64,000 nucleotides of DNA, taken from NCBI RefSeq assembly GCF_001590965.1, contig NZ_BCTW01000004.1, positions 1 through 64,000 of the forward strand, written 5' to 3'. Both the position numbers and the translations under genes were made by a program. This DNA is from Novosphingobium lentum NBRC 107847 (lineage in GTDB: Bacteria > Pseudomonadota > Alphaproteobacteria > Sphingomonadales > Sphingomonadaceae). Positions within the stretch are counted from its first letter, which is position 1; the number at the start of each line of letters is the position of its first letter. Under the pieces are notes generated by a model. The model had not been told where the DNA came from and searched no databases. It worked only from the letters and a program-made list of their open reading frames with translations. Shown piece by piece: positions 60,310 through 64,000 of the stretch.

Positions 60310-61062
60310 ATGGCAAACTGGAACGACCCCCAGCCCACTCGGACGGGCTTTGGCGCGTCCCCGGGCCTTAACGGTGGCTCCATGGGGCAGGCGACGACCG
60401 TCGACCAGGGCCTGCGCCGTTACATGCTGTCGATCTACAACTACATGGCTTCGGGCGTGATGCTGTCGGGCGTGGTCGCGATGCTGTTTGCCAACAGCGC
60501 GATCGGCCAGCAGATCCTGCTTGGCGGTGGTCCGCTGCGCTGGCTTATCGCGTTGGCGCCGCTGGCGTTCGTCATGGTCATGAGCTTTGGCGCCAACCGG
60601 CTGTCCACTGCGGCACTGCAAGCCACGTTCTGGGGCTTCTGCGCGGTCATGGGGCTTTCGCTGTCGACCATCGTGCTGATGTTCACCGGTGGATCGATCG
60701 CCGCGACCTTCTTTGCCACATCGGGCGCGTTCGCGGGCCTCAGCCTGGTCGGCTACACCACCAAGCGCGATCTTTCGGGCATGGGCAGCTTCATGATCAT
60801 GGGGCTGGTTGGCATCCTGATCGCATCGCTGGTCAACGTGTTCCTGCACTCGAGCGGGCTGCAGTGGGGCATCAGCTTCCTCGGCGTGCTGATTTTCGCG
60901 GGCCTGATCGCCTACGATACGCAGCGCCTGAAGAGCATGTACTACCAGATCAACGGCAGCGAATTCGTGGGCAAGGCCGTCGTGCTCGGCGCGCTCAGCC
61001 TGTACCTGGACTTCATCAACCTGTTCCAGTTCCTGCTGCAGTTCATGGGCGATCGTCGTTAA
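60310..61062 (+). CDS. Bax inhibitor-1/YccA family membrane protein
   Basis: A 250-residue inner-membrane protein with seven hydrophobic segments. The C-terminal IAYDTQRLKSMYYQI carries the conserved Asp of the BI-1 fold, and LYLDFINLFQFLL is the last helix. Bacterial members such as YccA modulate FtsH, and YetJ conducts calcium; the role here is unknown. ATG 60310 was chosen over an open upstream extension. A strong terminator follows. Confidence 0.9.
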   Translation: MANWNDPQPTRTGFGASPGLNGGSMGQATTVDQGLRRYMLSIYNYMASGVMLSGVVAMLFANSAIGQQILLGGGPLRWLIALAPLAFVMVMSFGANRLSTAALQATFWGFCAVMGLSLSTIVLMFTGGSIAATFFATSGAFAGLSLVGYTTKRDLSGMGSFMIMGLVGILIASLVNVFLHSSGLQWGISFLGVLIFAGLIAYDTQRLKSMYYQINGSEFVGKAVVLGALSLYLDFINLFQFLLQFMGDRR

Positions 61063-61107
61063 CGCCATCAGGCTTCAAAATACGCTATTGAATTCGATCA
61101 TTTATCC

Positions 61108-61146
61108 CGCCCGGTGTGCCATTTGGCGCACCGGGCGTTTTCTTTG
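61108..61146 (+). terminator. Intrinsic terminator after the BI-1 gene
   Basis: CGCCCGGTGTGCC (61108-61120) pairs with GGCGCACCGGGCG (61125-61137) over 13 bp, with one G-U, around the loop ATTT, followed by TTTTCTTTG. Confidence 0.93.
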
Positions 61147-61227
61147 TCGATCAACGCGGTTAGGGAGGCGATTCATCGTGGAGCAAGGCGGACGCGGGCA
61201 TGCCTGCGCGCTTGAGGGAGTTTCGAC

Positions 61228-61956
61228 ATGCAGCGGTTTTCGTGGAACAAGGGTGGCAGGTTCGCCGCCGTCTTCGGCACGGCGTTGCTCGCCGCCTGCG
61301 CCAAGGCGCCACCGCCTCCCCCACCTCCGCCGCCCCCGCCGATGGTGATTCCCGTCCCGGCCAAGCCGACGCCGCCGTACGGGGCCTCGCTCGGCATCCC
61401 GGTTCCGCCGACGGATGCGAACGGGCTGCGCCGCAGCGTGGATCGTAACATCACGCCCGCGCAGATGACATGGAACCTGCGTTCGGCGTTCAACGTTGCC
61501 GCGCTCAACTGCAACAACCCCAAGCACGCGGAAATCCTGCCCAACTACAAGGCATTCCTGATTTCGCAGAGCAAGGTGCTGAAATCCACGAACGCCCGGG
61601 TCGATGCCGAGTACCGCAAGACGTACGGCGCGAAGTACATTCCGTATCGCGAAGCCTACATGACTTCGGTCTACAACCACTTTGCCCTGCCGCCGACGTT
61701 GCCCGCATTCTGCGACGCGGCGCTGATCGTCGGGCGTGAAGCGTTGACGATCAAGCCCGCCGATCTCGATGCGTTCTCGTTCCGCAGCCTGCCGACGATC
61801 GAAGTCGTGTTCGACGATTTCTATCGCCAGTACGAACAATACCTGGCCAATCTGGCTGCGTGGCAGGCGCGGTACGGCCCGCCGCCGCCGGCGATCGTGT
61901 TCCAGCCGGTCGCCTCCGGGCCGATGGTGCAGGCCGCGCCCGGCCACACGCAGTAA
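61228..61956 (+). CDS. Proline-rich lipoprotein, unknown
   Basis: A 242-residue lipoprotein with lipobox LAAC (Cys near residue 24) and a run of 11 prolines just after it. The remainder is predicted helical, with RSAFNVAALNC and several conserved-looking Tyr residues. I recognise no family. It is likely anchored in the outer membrane or inner membrane and faces the periplasm. It stands alone between a terminator and tRNA-Ala. A second Cys (in LNC) and a third (in FCD) could form a disulfide. Confidence 0.68.
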   Translation: MQRFSWNKGGRFAAVFGTALLAACAKAPPPPPPPPPPPMVIPVPAKPTPPYGASLGIPVPPTDANGLRRSVDRNITPAQMTWNLRSAFNVAALNCNNPKHAEILPNYKAFLISQSKVLKSTNARVDAEYRKTYGAKYIPYREAYMTSVYNHFALPPTLPAFCDAALIVGREALTIKPADLDAFSFRSLPTIEVVFDDFYRQYEQYLANLAAWQARYGPPPPAIVFQPVASGPMVQAAPGHTQ

Positions 61957-62079
61957 CGGAGACGCCCGGGGGCTGGACCGGCCTGCGAATTTAGTTCTTC
62001 CAAGCGGCGGTCCGCTTCGCTAAGGGGTCCGCTCTCGCGCGCGGCCCCACGTTGTGGTCGTTCGCGCTCGTACTGGAAC

Positions 62080-62155
<76 letters not shown>

Positions 62156-62158
62156 TTC

Positions 62159-62206
62159 CAGTGCGTTGACCGGCCGGAGCGTTGACTGGCCAGTGCGTTG
62201 ACTGGA
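62159..62206 (+). repeat. Three tandem ~16-nt repeats between tRNA-Ala and obgE
   Basis: Three consecutive units close to CAGTGCGTTGACTGGC occupy 62159-62174, 62175-62190 and 62191-62206, differing at one to three positions. They lie in non-coding DNA directly downstream of the tRNA and may be slippage products. Confidence 0.75.
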
Positions 62207-62294
62207 TCAGGCAAATGCCCGATCCACGAACGGCACCGGCCCGGCGGACGGCGCGGGGCAAGGCGACGATTTCGCCCAACCACCGGACCCGAAC

Positions 62295-63353
62295 ATGCAT
62301 TTTCTCGACCAGGCCAAAATCTTCATCAAATCGGGCGCGGGTGGCCCCGGCGCGGTCGGCTTCCGGCGCGAGATGTACGTCGAATATGGCGGCCCCGATG
62401 GCGGTGACGGCGGCAAGGGCGGCGACATCGTGTTCGAGGCGATCGCCGGACTGAACACGCTGATCGATTTCCGCTACACCCAGCACTTCAAGGCCCGGCG
62501 CGGCACCGGCGGCGCGGGCAAGAACCGCACCGGCGCGGGTGGTGAGGATCTGGTCATCAAGGTGCCCGTCGGTACGCAAGTGCTCGACGATGATCGCGAG
62601 ACGGTGCTCGCCGACATGACCGAGGTGGGCCAGCGCGTGACGCTGCTGCGCGGCGGCGATGGCGGACGCGGCAATGCCAGCTACAAGTCGAGCACCAACC
62701 GTGCGCCGCGCCAGTCTGGTCCCGGCTGGCCGGCCCAGGAAATGTATGTGTGGCTGCGGCTCAAGCTGCTCGCCGACGCGGGCCTTGTCGGCCTGCCCAA
62801 CGCGGGCAAATCCACGTTCATCAACGCGGTGACCAACGCGCAGGCCAAAGTCGGCGATTATCCGTTCACCACGTTGCGCCCCCAGCTGGGCGTGGTGCTG
62901 TACAAGCAGCGCGAGTTCGTGGTGGCCGACATTCCGGGTCTGATCGAAGGCGCGGCCGACGGCGCGGGTATCGGCGACCGGTTCCTGGGGCATATCGAGC
63001 GGTGTCGCGTGCTGCTGCATCTGGTCGATGCCAACGACGAGGATGTCGCCACCAGCTATCGCATCGTGCGCGACGAACTGGAAAACTATGGCGCGGGATT
63101 GACCGACAAGCCGGTGGTGGTTGCGCTCAACAAGATCGACATGCTCGACGATGAACTGATCGCCGTGCTGTGCGCCGAACTGGAAGAAGCCAGCGGCGTT
63201 GAGGTCATTCCGGTGTCCGCCGCAGCGGGCACGGGCGTCGACTGGGTGTGCGACAAGCTGCTGGAGGCCATGGGCGAGGGCGTGCCCAAGCCGGGCACTG
63301 TAGAAGTCGCATCAAACGATCCCGGCGAGGCCATCGAATGGTCGCCGCTGTAA
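62295..63353 (+). CDS. obgE: GTPase ObgE/CgtA
   Basis: Essential 50S-assembly and stress GTPase. The 352-residue protein has the glycine-rich Obg domain (about 1-158), then the G domain with P-loop [18 protein letters not shown] (switch II) and NKIDMLD. The C-terminal extension is short, as in alphaproteobacteria. The common rplU-rpmA genes are not upstream; a tRNA gene is there instead. Confidence 0.96.
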   Translation: MHFLDQAKIFIKSGAGGPGAVGFRREMYVEYGGPDGGDGGKGGDIVFEAIAGLNTLIDFRYTQHFKARRGTGGAGKNRTGAGGEDLVIKVPVGTQVLDDDRETVLADMTEVGQRVTLLRGGDGGRGNASYKSSTNRAPRQSGPGWPAQEMYVWLRLKLLADAGLVGLPNAGKSTFINAVTNAQAKVGDYPFTTLRPQLGVVLYKQREFVVADIPGLIEGAADGAGIGDRFLGHIERCRVLLHLVDANDEDVATSYRIVRDELENYGAGLTDKPVVVALNKIDMLDDELIAVLCAELEEASGVEVIPVSAAAGTGVDWVCDKLLEAMGEGVPKPGTVEVASNDPGEAIEWSPL

Positions 63354-63414
63354 GCCATCGCCGCGGTAGCCATCCGGGCGTGACCTGATCGCATTTCGAT
63401 CCTAGAGCGTCCTC

Positions 63415-64000
63415 ATGTCCCGCATTGCCATCTGCGCGCCGTCCACGCCGTTCACCCGAGAGGATGCCGCGCGTGTCATCGCGCTGGCGGAGGCGGCATT
63501 TCCGCAGGCCGATCTGCGGTTCCACGATCAGTGCTTTTCCGAACACGGCCACTTCGCCGGGACCGATGACGAACGGCTGACGGCGTTCCTCGAATGCGCC
63601 AATGATCCCGGTACGCAGGCGGTGTGGTTCGTCCGCGGCGGCTATGGCGCGGGGCGGATTGCAGGGGAGGCGATAGCCCGGCTTGGCCCGGCTGCGGGCG
63701 AGAAGACATACCTTGGCTATTCCGACGGGGGCATGCTGCTGGGGGCGCTGTACCGCGCGGGCATCGGCAGGCCGGTGCATGGGCCGATGTCGGGCGATAT
63801 CCGCCGCGACGGGGGCGAGGCGGCGGTGCTGCGCGCGCTGGGTTTCCTGTGCGGTTCGGGCGAAGGGCTGGAACCCGACCTCGACGGTCGCCCCACAGTG
63901 GCGTTCAACCTGATGACGCTGGCGATGCTGGTCGGCACCGATCTGATGCCCAGCCTTGCCGGGCATGTCGTGCTGATCGAGGAAGTCAGCGAATATCTCT
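63415..64000 (+). CDS. LD-carboxypeptidase (S66 family), 3'-truncated by window edge
   Basis: Cytosolic peptidase that removes the terminal D-Ala from recycled murein tetrapeptides, or an MccF-like peptidase. About 195 codons are visible from ATG 63415 and no stop is reached. FVRGGYGAGR and the nucleophile Ser103 in GYSDGG are S66 signatures, and VLIEEVSEYL near the edge brings the conserved Glu. LdcA and MccF cannot be separated from this part. Confidence 0.87.
   Translation, partial: MSRIAICAPSTPFTREDAARVIALAEAAFPQADLRFHDQCFSEHGHFAGTDDERLTAFLECANDPGTQAVWFVRGGYGAGRIAGEAIARLGPAAGEKTYLGYSDGGMLLGALYRAGIGRPVHGPMSGDIRRDGGEAAVLRALGFLCGSGEGLEPDLDGRPTVAFNLMTLAMLVGTDLMPSLAGHVVLIEEVSEYL

Noticed and set aside
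62159..62206. Short CRISPR-like array
   Set aside because: The units are directly adjacent with no spacers and there are no cas genes in the window.

Overview
The window is GC-rich chromosomal DNA from an alphaproteobacterium, most likely a sphingomonad close to Novosphingobium or Sphingomonas. The main indications are a complete alphaproteobacterial division and cell-wall (dcw) cluster, TamA/TamB, a Bpt-type leucyltransferase, a sphingomonad-style TonB-dependent receptor, glnB-glnA linkage, GANTC (CcrM-type) sites in division promoters, and short palindromic repeats of the kind scattered through sphingomonad genomes. No phage, plasmid, transposase, CRISPR or defence genes were seen. It reads as core chromosome with a few small islands of unfamiliar DNA.

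Layout. 1-1321: end of a tat operon (a probable tatA tail, tatB, tatC). 1575-4204 (minus): a dehydrogenase and an exported amidohydrolase. 4372-7880: a VanZ-like protein, threonine ammonia-lyase, then an SDR and a GH130-like glycosidase. 8054-15451: bpt, tamA and tamB, with a perfect 57-bp tandem duplication inside tamA. 15452-16226: a lower-GC spacer with an orphan gene and palindromic repeats. 16227-21411: aldehyde dehydrogenase, a 49-residue membrane protein, a DUF5694 protein and glnB-glnA. 21712-27996: map with a coupled membrane protein, a DUF3298-like lipoprotein, an operon of M17 peptidase, NlpC/P60 peptidase and argC, and a 2Fe-2S ferredoxin. 28142-36501: an alkylbase glycosylase, an SDR, a TonB receptor, a pterin dehydratase pair, ccmA-ccmB, cysK and two unknown genes.

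36835-55868 is a complete dcw cluster: mraZ-rsmH-ftsL-ftsI-murE-murF-mraY-murD-ftsW-murG-murC-murB-ddl-ftsQ-ftsA-ftsZ. Neighbouring genes overlap or nearly touch, with two exceptions. One is the ftsA-ftsZ gap, which holds a promoter region rich in candidate cell-cycle sites. The other is the murG-murC junction, where a 71-bp sequence looks inserted. After ftsZ come a SPOR-domain protein, a YbjN protein, proC, a Bax-inhibitor-like membrane protein, a proline-rich lipoprotein, tRNA-Ala(CGC), obgE and the start of an LD-carboxypeptidase gene cut by the window edge.

The most unusual structure is the murG-murC junction. A 7-bp direct repeat flanks the extra DNA, which resembles a repeat found elsewhere in the window. 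It creates a 24-codon frame that overlaps both genes by ATGA, and it places the murC start codon in a long hairpin. Next in interest are the ftsZ and mraZ control regions and the 57-bp duplication in tamA. I did not find a new multi-gene system that I could defend from sequence alone.
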